Origin: DATKWD01 sp963704815
GTDB taxonomy: Bacteria; Actinomycetota; Acidimicrobiia; Acidimicrobiales; Salinilacustritrichaceae
Assembly (NCBI GenBank): GCA_963704815.1
Contig: CAVPHU010000011.1
Span: 1-64,000 of the forward strand
Direction: 5' to 3'
Length of the DNA: 64,000 bases
Shown here: in pieces, positions 46,935 to 54,984 of the stretch
How the letters are laid out: every line of letters begins with the position of its first letter
Numbering within the stretch: the stretch's first letter is position 1
The notes under the pieces: model-generated
Database searches by the model: none
What the model was told of the DNA's origin: nothing
The model's input: the letters and a program-made list of their open reading frames with translations, nothing else
Program-made: the position numbers and the translations under genes

Positions 46935-48253
46935 TGGCGAGCGAACGCTTCGTCGTCCTGGGCCTCGCCCAGGTGCGCTCCGAGTGGTTCCGCGAGGTCT
47001 CGCGGTGGTCCACCTCGGCGGCCATCGCGGTCGACTTCCTGAAGGCAGTCTCGGTCGAGGAGGTCCGCGCCCGCCTCGCATCCGGACGTGCGTTCTCGGC
47101 ACTGCTCGTCGACGGCTCGCTCGCCGGTGTCGATCGCGACCTCGTCGACACCGCTCGCGAAGTCGGGGCCGCGGTCATCGTGGTCGCCGACGGCCGCAAC
47201 GAGCGGGACTGGGTGGCGATCGGGGTGAAACAGGTGCTCCCATCCGAATTCGGTCGGGACGATCTCCAGCGGGCGCTCGCCGACCATGCCTCACCCATCG
47301 GACGGAGCGACGACGTGCACGGTCCCACCGAGCACACCAACGTCGTGTCGAGGTTCCGGGGAACGCTGATCGGGATCACCGGAAGTGGCGGCGCCGGCAC
47401 CAGCACGCTGGCCATCGCCGTTGCGCAGGGTCTCGCCGACACCCCGCATCTGCGCGACTTCGTCGCCCTCGCCGATCTCCAGCTCCGCGCCGACCAGGCC
47501 GTGCTCCACGACGCCCGCGACGTCGTGCCCGGGCTGCTTGAGATGGTCGACGCCCATCGGTCGTCGCACCCCACCACCGCAGAGGTCCAGCGCATGACCT
47601 TCGCCGTGCTCGACCGGCACTATCACCTGCTCCTCGGCCTGCGCCGGCAACGCGACTGGACCGTGTTGCGACCGCGGGCCTTCGAGGCGTCGCTGGCCGG
47701 CCTGCTCCAGAGCTACCGGGTCGTGGTCGCAGACGTCGGTGCCGACCTCGAGGGCGAAGCCGAATGCGGTTCGGTCGACGTCGAGGAACGAAACCTCATC
47801 GCCCGGACCACCCTGCCTGCGGCCGATGTGGTCGTGGTGGTCGGACGGTCGGGCATGCAGGGCCTCCATGCCCAGCTGCGCGTGGTCCGCGAACTCATCG
47901 ACCACGGCATCGCAGCATCCCGCATCGTGCCTGTTCTCAACTCGGCGCCGCGCCAGGCTCGCGCCCGTGCCGAGCTGACCCGCAGCTTCGCCGAGCTGAT
48001 CGCAGCGTCGCACCCCGGCGTTCCGATGGCCTCGCCCACCTTCGTCCCCGATCGCCGGGGTCTCGACGATGCGCTGCGCGACGGCGTCCGCCTTCCCGAC
48101 CAGGTCACGAGCCCGGTCACTGCGGCGGTCAGCGCTGCGCTCGACCGGCTCCCGGCCCTCGATGGAAACGATGACGCCGACGACCGACCGATCGCGGTCG
48201 AGCCCGGCTCGCTCGGCTCCTGGTACGACAACGACGAGGAGGCGTCCGGTTGA
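46934..48253 (+). CDS. cpaE: CpaE/TadZ-like pilus-localisation ATPase-like protein
   Basis: A 439-residue protein with a receiver-like N-terminal half (ALLVDGSLAGVDRDLVDTAR, VAIGVKQVLPSEFGRDDLQ) and a ParA/MinD-like C-terminal half. The phosphate loop reads GITGSGGAGTSTLAIAVAQG and lacks the signature Lys of a deviant Walker A, as in atypical TadZ proteins. VVVADVGADLE stands in for Walker B, and VVVVGRSGMQGLHAQLRVVR is the later strand-helix. Such proteins place the pilus machine in the cell. It overlaps the cpaF TTG start. Confidence 0.82.
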   Translation: MASERFVVLGLAQVRSEWFREVSRWSTSAAIAVDFLKAVSVEEVRARLASGRAFSALLVDGSLAGVDRDLVDTAREVGAAVIVVADGRNERDWVAIGVKQVLPSEFGRDDLQRALADHASPIGRSDDVHGPTEHTNVVSRFRGTLIGITGSGGAGTSTLAIAVAQGLADTPHLRDFVALADLQLRADQAVLHDARDVVPGLLEMVDAHRSSHPTTAEVQRMTFAVLDRHYHLLLGLRRQRDWTVLRPRAFEASLAGLLQSYRVVVADVGADLEGEAECGSVDVEERNLIARTTLPAADVVVVVGRSGMQGLHAQLRVVRELIDHGIAASRIVPVLNSAPRQARARAELTRSFAELIAASHPGVPMASPTFVPDRRGLDDALRDGVRLPDQVTSPVTAAVSAALDRLPALDGNDDADDRPIAVEPGSLGSWYDNDEEASG

Positions 48254-49599
48254 CCGACGTCGTCTCGCCGCTGCTGGCCATCGAACGGACCGTCCAGGAA
48301 CGGGCCAAGGCGCTCGATCTCGACCTGAGTGTCGAAGATGCCGCCGACAAGCTCCACCGATTGGTCGAGGAGGAGGTCGCCCGCTGGTCCATCGATCACA
48401 AGCGCGGCCTCCGCGCGTTCGATCTCGCCGACCCCGACCTCGTCACCGAACGGGCCTTCCGCAACCTCGCCGGCTACGGGCCCCTCGAGCCGCTCCTCGA
48501 CGACGACGACGTCTGGGAGATCATGATCAACGCGCCGGACAGCATCTTCGTCAAGCGCCACACGGGCACGAGCGGCTACCACGACGAGGTCTTCCACGAC
48601 GACGAGCACGTGATCCGCACGCTGACCAAGGTCCTGAACGACAGCTCGTCGTCCCACCGCAAGCTCGATCCGACCGAAGGCCTCCAGGACGCACAACTCG
48701 ACACCGGCGCCCGGCTCCACATCGTGCACGGCGACATCAGCCGGGGCGGCCACATCATGGTGAACATCCGGAAGTTCACCGGTGTGGCCTTCAGTTCGCT
48801 CGACGAACTCGTCGATCGCGACATGTTCAGCCATCAGGTGGCGACGTTCCTCGCGGCCGCCGTGAGGGCTCGGCAGACGATCGTGTTCGCAGGCGCGCCC
48901 GGCTCGGGCAAGACCACGCTCCTGTCGTGCTGCACCGCCGAACTCGATCCGAGCCTCCGGGTCGTCATCGCCGAGGAAGTCTTCGAGGCCGACGTCCCCC
49001 TGGCGAACGTCGCCGGCATGCAGACCCGGGCCGCACGAGCCGAACGACCCGCCGTCGACCTCCGGCGCCTCGTGGCCGGATTCCTGCGAATGGCGCCCGA
49101 CGTCGCCATCGTCGGCGAGGTCCGCGACCGCGAAGCGCTCCCGCTCCTGCTCACGCTGTCGTCGGGGGTGAAGGGCTTCACCACCATTCACGCCGGATCG
49201 GCGAGGCAGGCGCTCACCCGCCTCCGGTTCATCTGCCAGCTCGCCGACACCTCGAGCGAACTCCCCATGTCGGCGCTGAACACGCTGGTCAGCGAGAGCG
49301 TCGACATCGTCGTGCACTGTGCTCGCACCCCTGACGGGCCGCGTGTCACCGAGGTGATCGCGATCGAGGACCTCGCGGGTGGCACCGAGTCGGCACAGTT
49401 CACCGTCACCTCGCTGTTCGCCCGCGAACGCCTCGACGCGCCCATCGAATGGACCGGGCAACTGCCGAGTCGCGTCGGCCGATCCCTCCGCGAAGCCGGA
49501 ATCGATCCGACCGAACTCCTCGGCACGAGCCCAGCGTCATCGACCGTCCGAACCGACCGCTCCGCCGCATCGGGCGGGGCGGGCAGGGACGACCGATGA
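48250..49599 (+). CDS. cpaF: CpaF/TadA secretion ATPase
   Basis: A 449-residue type II/IV secretion ATPase that powers Flp pilus assembly. It has the N-terminal PLEPLLDDDDVWEIMINAPD region, RLHIVHGDISRGGHIMVNIR, Walker A VFAGAPGSGKTTLLSCCTAE, an Asp-box-like VVIAEEVFEAD, Walker B-like LRMAPDVAIVGEVRDREALP and the His-box GFTTIHAGSARQALTRLRF. The start is TTG overlapping the upstream TGA. The C-terminal 40 residues are Ser/Pro-rich. Confidence 0.93.
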   Translation: MTDVVSPLLAIERTVQERAKALDLDLSVEDAADKLHRLVEEEVARWSIDHKRGLRAFDLADPDLVTERAFRNLAGYGPLEPLLDDDDVWEIMINAPDSIFVKRHTGTSGYHDEVFHDDEHVIRTLTKVLNDSSSSHRKLDPTEGLQDAQLDTGARLHIVHGDISRGGHIMVNIRKFTGVAFSSLDELVDRDMFSHQVATFLAAAVRARQTIVFAGAPGSGKTTLLSCCTAELDPSLRVVIAEEVFEADVPLANVAGMQTRAARAERPAVDLRRLVAGFLRMAPDVAIVGEVRDREALPLLLTLSSGVKGFTTIHAGSARQALTRLRFICQLADTSSELPMSALNTLVSESVDIVVHCARTPDGPRVTEVIAIEDLAGGTESAQFTVTSLFARERLDAPIEWTGQLPSRVGRSLREAGIDPTELLGTSPASSTVRTDRSAASGGAGRDDR

Positions 49600-50480
49600 G
49601 CGCCCTCCTGCTGGCATCGGCGGCTGCGCTCGGATCGTTCTACCTCTACACCGCGTTCGTCCAGAAGTGGGACGGACTCGGCTTCGGACCGAGAGTCCAG
49701 GCGCGGCGGGCGAAGCGCCTTCCGTACCGCGAGTGGCTGATCCAGGCCGGCCTCGGCGATGTCCGCTTGTCCGAGTTCGCCGCGGTCATGGTGGCGCTGT
49801 TCATCGTCGCGTTCCTGGTGGCGTTCATCGTGTTCGGCGGCGTACTCCCCGCACTCATCGCCGGCGGGTTCGCAGCCAGCTTCCCCGTCGCCACCTATCG
49901 AACGCGACGGGCCAGTCGGCGAGCGGCGGCGCAGGAGGCCTGGCCGCGCATGATCGAGGAGATCCGGCTCCTGACCGCCAACGTCGGCCGCTCGATCCCG
50001 CAGGCCCTGTTCGAAGCCGGCGAACGCGCGCCGAAAGAGATGCGGGCCGCGTTCGACGCCGCCCATCGCGAGTGGCTGATCTCGACCGACTTCCCACGCA
50101 CGCTCGCCGTCCTCAAGGTCGGGCTCGCCGACCCGACCGCCGACGCAGCCTGCGAAACCCTTCTCGTGGCCAACGATGTGGGTGGCAGCGATCTCGATGC
50201 CCGCCTGTCGGCCCTCATCGAGGATCGCATCCAGGACACGCAGGGGCGCAAGGACGCACGAGCGAAGCAGGCCGGCGCACGGTTCGCCCGCAAGTTCGTG
50301 CTCATCGTCCCCATCGGGATGGCATTCGCCGGCATGTCCGTCGGCAACGGCCGAGCGGCCTACCAGACACCGTTCGGGCAGCTCATGGTGCTGCTCGCCA
50401 TCGCCATGGTGGTCGCCTGCTGGGTCTGGGCCGGGTCGATCATGAAGCTGCCCGAAGAGGAGCGGGTGTTCTCCGAATGA
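49596..50480 (+). CDS. tadB: TadB-like inner-membrane platform protein
   Basis: This 294-residue protein has N-terminal transmembrane helices (FAAVMVALFIVAFLVAFIVF), the cytoplasmic GspF-type helical domain (QEAWPRMIEEIRLLTANVGR, SIPQALFEAGERAP) and C-terminal helices (FARKFVLIVPIGMAFAGMSV, VLLAIAMVVACWVWAGSIMK). It forms the membrane base on which CpaF acts. The start overlaps the cpaF stop (ATGA). Confidence 0.87.
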   Translation: MSALLLASAAALGSFYLYTAFVQKWDGLGFGPRVQARRAKRLPYREWLIQAGLGDVRLSEFAAVMVALFIVAFLVAFIVFGGVLPALIAGGFAASFPVATYRTRRASRRAAAQEAWPRMIEEIRLLTANVGRSIPQALFEAGERAPKEMRAAFDAAHREWLISTDFPRTLAVLKVGLADPTADAACETLLVANDVGGSDLDARLSALIEDRIQDTQGRKDARAKQAGARFARKFVLIVPIGMAFAGMSVGNGRAAYQTPFGQLMVLLAIAMVVACWVWAGSIMKLPEEERVFSE

Positions 50481-51385
50481 GACTCCTCGCACTCTCAGCG
50501 CTGCTGATGTGGGTCGGGCTCACCCTCGTGCTGTCTCGGGTGCGCTGCCTGCAGCGACAGCCGCTCACCGACCGTCTTCGGCTCTACACGCCCGGCGGCC
50601 TCGGCGCCCCGGGCACCCAGGGTGGCATCCTCAGTGTGGCGTCGTTCCGCGACGTGATCGCTCCGTTGGCGCGAGCGACCGGCGAACGCCTCGCCCGGTT
50701 GTTCGGAGTGAGCGAAGAACTCGCCGTCCGCCTCAGCCGGGTCCACAGCCCGCTCGACGTCACGGCGTTCCGGGTCCGGCAGCTGGGCTACTCGGCGGCC
50801 GCGTTGGTCGCCGGGCTCCTCGTGTCGATCGCGGTCGGATTCCCGACGGCAGTCGCGCTGCTGTTCGTGATCGGCGCCCCGATGCTGGCCTTCCTCGTGC
50901 TCGAGCAACAACTCGCCCAGGAGTCCAGCCGGTGGCAACGGCGCATCTTCCTCGAGCTCCCGGTGGTGAGCGAGCAACTCGGCATGCTGCTCTCCTCCGG
51001 CTACTCGCTCGGCGCTGCGATCACCCGCATCGCCGAACGTGGGAGCGGGGCCATCGGGGCCGACCTCCAGCGCGTGGTCGCCCGGGTCCGCCAAGGCCTC
51101 ACTGAGGTCGAGGCGTTGCGCGAGTGGGCGCTCGTGGCCGACGTCGATGCTCTCGACCGCCTCGTCGGCGTGCTCGCTCTGAACCGCCAAGCCGGCGATC
51201 TCGGACGCCTGATCGGCGAGGAAGCACGCAGCATCCGGCGGGAGGTGCAGCGAGAACTCATCGAGACGATCGAGCGCCGCAGCCAGCAGGTGTGGATTCC
51301 GGTCACGGTCGCCACGCTCCTTCCCGGCTCGATTTTTCTTGCCGTACCCTTCATCGAAGCACTCAGACTCTTCTCCGGCTCATAG
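50477..51385 (+). CDS. tadC: TadC-like inner-membrane platform protein
   Basis: A 302-residue second GspF-type protein: an N-terminal helix (LLALSALLMWVGLTLVLSRV), a paired hydrophobic region (ALVAGLLVSIAVGFPTAVAL), the cytoplasmic domain LELPVVSEQLGMLLSSGYSL with GAAITRIAERGSGAIGADL, and a final membrane helix with TLLPGSIFLAVPFIEALRLF. TadB and TadC normally work as a pair. The start overlaps the tadB stop (ATGA). Confidence 0.87.
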   Translation: MRLLALSALLMWVGLTLVLSRVRCLQRQPLTDRLRLYTPGGLGAPGTQGGILSVASFRDVIAPLARATGERLARLFGVSEELAVRLSRVHSPLDVTAFRVRQLGYSAAALVAGLLVSIAVGFPTAVALLFVIGAPMLAFLVLEQQLAQESSRWQRRIFLELPVVSEQLGMLLSSGYSLGAAITRIAERGSGAIGADLQRVVARVRQGLTEVEALREWALVADVDALDRLVGVLALNRQAGDLGRLIGEEARSIRREVQRELIETIERRSQQVWIPVTVATLLPGSIFLAVPFIEALRLFSGS

Positions 51386-51404
51386 ATCCGCAAGGAGCAC
51401 CACC

Positions 51405-51647
51405 ATGACCACGTTCCAGCACCTGACCGTCGGAACCCGGATGTTGTTCGACTCGGTCCGTCCCACCCACAGCGACCGCGGCGAAGGGGTGATCTCGGCC
51501 GCCATCGCCGTGCTGATCATGGCCTTCATCGGCGCGCTGATGTGGGTGGGTTTCAGGACCATCTGGGAGGACGCAGAGAGCAACACCGCCGACTGCGTCG
51601 ATGCAATCGGGAGCGACGCCGGCGACTGCGGCGCCGGCGGCGGATGA
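51405..51647 (+). CDS. Flp-type pilin
   Basis: An 80-residue protein with a leader ending DRGEG and a hydrophobic helix VISAAIAVLIMAFIGALMWV, the class IV-like pattern in which a prepilin peptidase cuts after the Gly. A short C-terminal tail has two Cys (ADCVDAIGSDAGDCG), able to form a disulfide. GGAG six bases before the ATG is the only strong ribosome-binding site in the operon, consistent with a highly made subunit. Confidence 0.8.
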   Translation: MTTFQHLTVGTRMLFDSVRPTHSDRGEGVISAAIAVLIMAFIGALMWVGFRTIWEDAESNTADCVDAIGSDAGDCGAGGG

Positions 51648-52084
51648 CGACGCGCCGGCCGCGGTCGACCGACCGTGGTGCCGGCCTCATCGGGACGATC
51701 GGCGGCGTGACCGTCGTGTTGTTCTTCCTGTTGTTCGCGGTCCAGCTCCTGATCGGGCTCTACGCCAACACCACCGTGGTCGCCATCGCGACCGACTCTG
51801 CGCAGCGAGCGGCGGGACGTGACGCCAACCGCTCAGAGGCCGCGCTTGAGGTGTACCAGCGCGATGCGGAGGCCAGCCTCGGTGGAGTGAACGGACGGGT
51901 CGACTTCAGCCAGTCGGCCGACACCGATGGCGACGGCGACCTCGATCTCATCGTGGTCCGGGTCACCGCCGATGCGCCGCGGTTCGTTCCCACGTTCCTC
52001 GGTGGCAACCTGGGAATCGAGACGATCGAGGAGACCGTACGCGTCGACGTCGAGGACTTCGTCAGCGACGAGGAATTCGAGTGA
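51644..52084 (+). CDS. TadE-like pseudopilin
   Basis: A 146-residue protein with a short charged leader (RRPRSTDRGAG), an N-terminal hydrophobic helix (LIGTIGGVTVVLFFLLFAVQ) and an exported domain with an Asp-rich loop (SADTDGDGDLDLIVVRVTAD) that could bind calcium. TadE-like minor pilins act in pilus assembly. It overlaps the pilin stop by 4 bp. Confidence 0.75.
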   Translation: MTTRRPRSTDRGAGLIGTIGGVTVVLFFLLFAVQLLIGLYANTTVVAIATDSAQRAAGRDANRSEAALEVYQRDAEASLGGVNGRVDFSQSADTDGDGDLDLIVVRVTADAPRFVPTFLGGNLGIETIEETVRVDVEDFVSDEEFE

Positions 52085-52545
52085 GCCGGTTCGACGACCG
52101 AGGTCAGCTGGCCGGCGGCGAGGCCATTCCGTTCGGTGTGCTCATCTTCGTGGTCGGAAGCCTGCTGATCGCGAATGCGTGGGCGGTCGTCGATGCGAAG
52201 TTCGCCGTGGATGCCGCGGCGCAGGCCGCAGCCCGAGATCTCTCCGAGACGACCGCAAGCAGCTACGGCCTCGCCCGCGAGCGAGCGATCGACGTGGGTG
52301 AGGCCACCTTCGCCGGCTACGGACGCGACCCCGATCGCGTCGACATCGAACTGCTCGATCGGCCGTCGGACGAGCGGGTGGTGGCCCGCTGCGACCGCAT
52401 CGTGTTCGAGGCCAGCTACGTCGTCCCTGCCATCAACCTGCCGTTCATCGGTGGCTACGGCGATGGGTTCACGGTCACTGCGACCCACGCCCGCACGGTC
52501 GACCCCCTCCGATCCGGGGTCGAGGGCGAGGCGACGTGCCTGTGA
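52081..52545 (+). CDS. TadE/TadG-like minor pilin
   Basis: A GTG-started protein of 154 residues with an N-terminal helix (IPFGVLIFVVGSLLIANAWA) and the ensuing VDAKFAVDAAAQAAARDLSE, typical of TadE/TadG, then an exported domain. It overlaps both neighbours. Its partner role in the pilus is inferred from position and from the helix. Confidence 0.7.
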   Translation: MSRFDDRGQLAGGEAIPFGVLIFVVGSLLIANAWAVVDAKFAVDAAAQAAARDLSETTASSYGLARERAIDVGEATFAGYGRDPDRVDIELLDRPSDERVVARCDRIVFEASYVVPAINLPFIGGYGDGFTVTATHARTVDPLRSGVEGEATCL

Positions 52546-52979
52546 GCACCTCCCGGCGGCGTGACGAGCGCGGCAGCGCCCTGATGCTCATGCCCGCCGC
52601 CGTGCTCATCGTCTTCATCCTGGGTTCGATCGCCCTCGACTTCTCGATCATCTACCTCCGCCAACGGCAGGCGTTGAACCTCGCGGCCGACGCGGCCAAC
52701 GATGCGGCGATCGAGGGCATCGACCTCGACACCTTCCGCACCGATGGCACCACGGTCCTGGTCGACGACGACACGATGGCTGCGGTCGAAGCGCGCTACG
52801 AAGAGCTCGCCACCTTCGGTGACGCGGTCGATGTCGACCTCGTCGTGATCGACGACGTCACCGTGACCGCGACCGTCACGGTCGACTATGGCCTGGTGTT
52901 CACCGGGATCGTTCCCGGCGCCGACCCCGACCGGACCATCGAGGTGAGCGCCACCGCCGTGGCCGACGAGACCGGCTGA
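52536..52979 (+). CDS. TadG-like minor pilin
   Basis: A GTG-started protein of 147 residues: RDERGSALMLMPAAVLIVFI is the characteristic TadG-type N-terminal signal helix, followed by LRQRQALNLAADAANDAAIE and a strand-rich exported domain. Last gene of the pilus operon. No prepilin peptidase gene lies in the operon; it must be elsewhere. Confidence 0.72.
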   Translation: MPVSTSRRRDERGSALMLMPAAVLIVFILGSIALDFSIIYLRQRQALNLAADAANDAAIEGIDLDTFRTDGTTVLVDDDTMAAVEARYEELATFGDAVDVDLVVIDDVTVTATVTVDYGLVFTGIVPGADPDRTIEVSATAVADETG

Positions 52980-53054
52980 CGGCAGGCGCGGCGGGCCCAG
53001 CGACAGCCCGGCATCGTCGTCTACGGTGCCCGGATTCCGGATCCGGGGGGTCTC

Positions 53055-54473
53055 GTGCCACGTCGTCTTCGTCAACTCGCCGTCGTCACGGTCGCTGCCA
53101 TCGTGCTCGGTTCGTGCAACTACGCCTACGGGCCGTTCGTCGCCCGAGTCGACGGACCGGCCGTCTTCACCGGTGCCGAACTCGGCGTGGACGGCCTCGG
53201 TCTCGATCCCGACCGGGCCATGGCGTTCCGCTGGGACGCCGAGACCGACGGCTGGGTGCAGATCCCGGTGCAGGTCGACGAGCGGCACGTCGTCGATTTT
53301 GGCGGCCGGCCGAACAACAACGCCCAGGCCGGGACGGCCGGCACGGTGTACGGCACGTCTCCGATCGGCCTCACCGCACTCCAGTACTCCGACCCCGACA
53401 CCTGGGTCGGGGCCGATCCCGACCCCAGCTTCGACGCCGACGACGAGCTGGTGTTCATGGCTCGCGATGTCGGACCGGAGGCTCCGACGGGAGCCGCCGA
53501 TCCCCCGGGGCTGGCGTTCGGCGAGGGCCGCGAAATCGCCTTGGTCGACCCCGACGGCGGGACCGCCGGCTACGCGTACCTGTTCTACGGCACGCCGAGC
53601 GCCGATCCCTCGGCCGGACAGGATCTCGTCGACTACGACTTCGTGCTCGACGCCGGCACCTACCTCGACGACTACCTCCGCGCCGACGGGCCCAACCCCG
53701 AGAGCTCGAGCGTCAGCACGCCGTCCTACGACATCGGGTTCAGCGACCGCTGGATCACCGACTCCCTGAGCCTGAGCTCCGGCACCGGCGTCGACATCCT
53801 CGACGGCCACAAGAGCCGATTCACCTTTGCGACCTGCGGTCGCTCGAACGCCACCTTCGCCGATGCCGAAGGCGCCTTCGTCGCCAACATCGACGGGCCG
53901 GTTCGGGCCATCCGCTCCTACATCGGGGCGAACAGCGGTCCTCTCACCCAACGAACCGAGATCTTCTACGACTTCCGCTACGACCAGATCACCGACCTGC
54001 GAGTGCATGCCATCCCCGGGGTCATGTCGTTCTACGACTGGAGCACCGCCGCGATCGGCATGAGCTATCGCAACAGTGAGATGGGCTCGGCCGTGACCGT
54101 CGACGGATCGCCTGACACCGTTCCCAGCGGCGTGCCGTCGTGGGAGTATCTCACCGGGCCGCAGGGTGCGCTCACTCATGTGTTCGCGGTCGAGAGCTCG
54201 ATCAGCCCGTTCCCGACGCTGGCCGGCGTCTACGTCGATGACCTCACACCCGCTGCCGCCGAGTGCTGGGGTGACGGCGCGTACCACGGCGCCTCGGGAG
54301 CAGCCATCACCTCAGCGATCCCCAACACCGACCCGGACCGCGGATTCGCTCAGACCTTCCGAGCGCACGAGACCACCGCGTTCTGGCTCCCGGACATGAA
54401 CATGGATGCGTGGGCCCCACTCTGGGCGCCGGACGCCCAACAGGACCTCAGCGCCACGATCACGACGTTCTGA
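53055..54473 (+). CDS. Predicted lipoprotein of unknown function
   Basis: GTG-started, 472 residues. It begins MPRRLRQLAVVTVAAIVLGS followed by Cys, a clear lipobox (VLGSC), so the mature protein is anchored to the outside of the membrane. The rest is acidic and strand-rich: VDERHVVDFGGRPNNNAQAG, YLFYGTPSADPSAGQDLV, YIGANSGPLTQRTEIFYDFR. I do not recognise a family. It lies 75 bp after the pilus operon, in the same direction, and could be a late gene of it or independent. Confidence 0.75.
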   Translation: MPRRLRQLAVVTVAAIVLGSCNYAYGPFVARVDGPAVFTGAELGVDGLGLDPDRAMAFRWDAETDGWVQIPVQVDERHVVDFGGRPNNNAQAGTAGTVYGTSPIGLTALQYSDPDTWVGADPDPSFDADDELVFMARDVGPEAPTGAADPPGLAFGEGREIALVDPDGGTAGYAYLFYGTPSADPSAGQDLVDYDFVLDAGTYLDDYLRADGPNPESSSVSTPSYDIGFSDRWITDSLSLSSGTGVDILDGHKSRFTFATCGRSNATFADAEGAFVANIDGPVRAIRSYIGANSGPLTQRTEIFYDFRYDQITDLRVHAIPGVMSFYDWSTAAIGMSYRNSEMGSAVTVDGSPDTVPSGVPSWEYLTGPQGALTHVFAVESSISPFPTLAGVYVDDLTPAAAECWGDGAYHGASGAAITSAIPNTDPDRGFAQTFRAHETTAFWLPDMNMDAWAPLWAPDAQQDLSATITTF

Positions 54474-54501
54474 GCGGCCGCCGTCGGATCGACGGCCAGC
54501 G

Positions 54502-54906
54502 TCAGTCCGCCGAGCGGGTGTCCCTCCATCGCTCGACGAGCCGCTCGACGTCGAGCGGCATCAGGGTGGTCGGCGGGCCGCTGTGGGCGACGCGGTTCGC
54601 GGTCCGGATGCGCTCGTTGAGCGCATCGACGTGGACCCGCAGATCGTGCTCGTCACAGAACTCGTCGAGCCGAGCGAATGTCTGTTGCACATCGACCCGG
54701 AGCCGGATCGACGGCGGCGTGACCGACACCTCCTCGGCCTCGAGCTTGCGCTTCACCCACCACAGCTCGTCGCGGGGCCGATCGAGGTCGGCGATGGGCT
54801 TGCCATGCCCGGGGAGCCGGTCGAAGTCGCCCCGTTCGCGACCCTCACGGATCTGACGGTCGACCCACGTCTCCCAGCTGACGTTCGGGGGCTTGCGACC
54901 GGCCAC
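54502..54906 (-). CDS. DUF1992 (DnaJC28-like) protein
   Basis: A 134-residue protein with the diagnostic segment VDRQIREGRERGDFDRLPGH followed by GKPI and DELWWVKRKLEAEEVSVTPP. The family is widespread and similar to a region of human DNAJC28, without a J-domain here. Function unknown. It is a single gene on the minus strand, convergent with the lipoprotein gene. Confidence 0.85.
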   Translation of the reverse strand: MAGRKPPNVSWETWVDRQIREGRERGDFDRLPGHGKPIADLDRPRDELWWVKRKLEAEEVSVTPPSIRLRVDVQQTFARLDEFCDEHDLRVHVDALNERIRTANRVAHSGPPTTLMPLDVERLVERWRDTRSAD

Positions 54907-54984
54907 GGCTCATCACGGTAGAGGAGCTCGAACCGTCTCCGGCAGAAGCTTTTGATGCTGTTTCATGCTTTTCTGTTATGGTTC

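Noticed and set aside
52455..54287. A 610-residue minus-strand open frame
   Set aside because: Antisense to the pilin and lipoprotein genes; the opposite strand has a signal peptide and coherent gene order.
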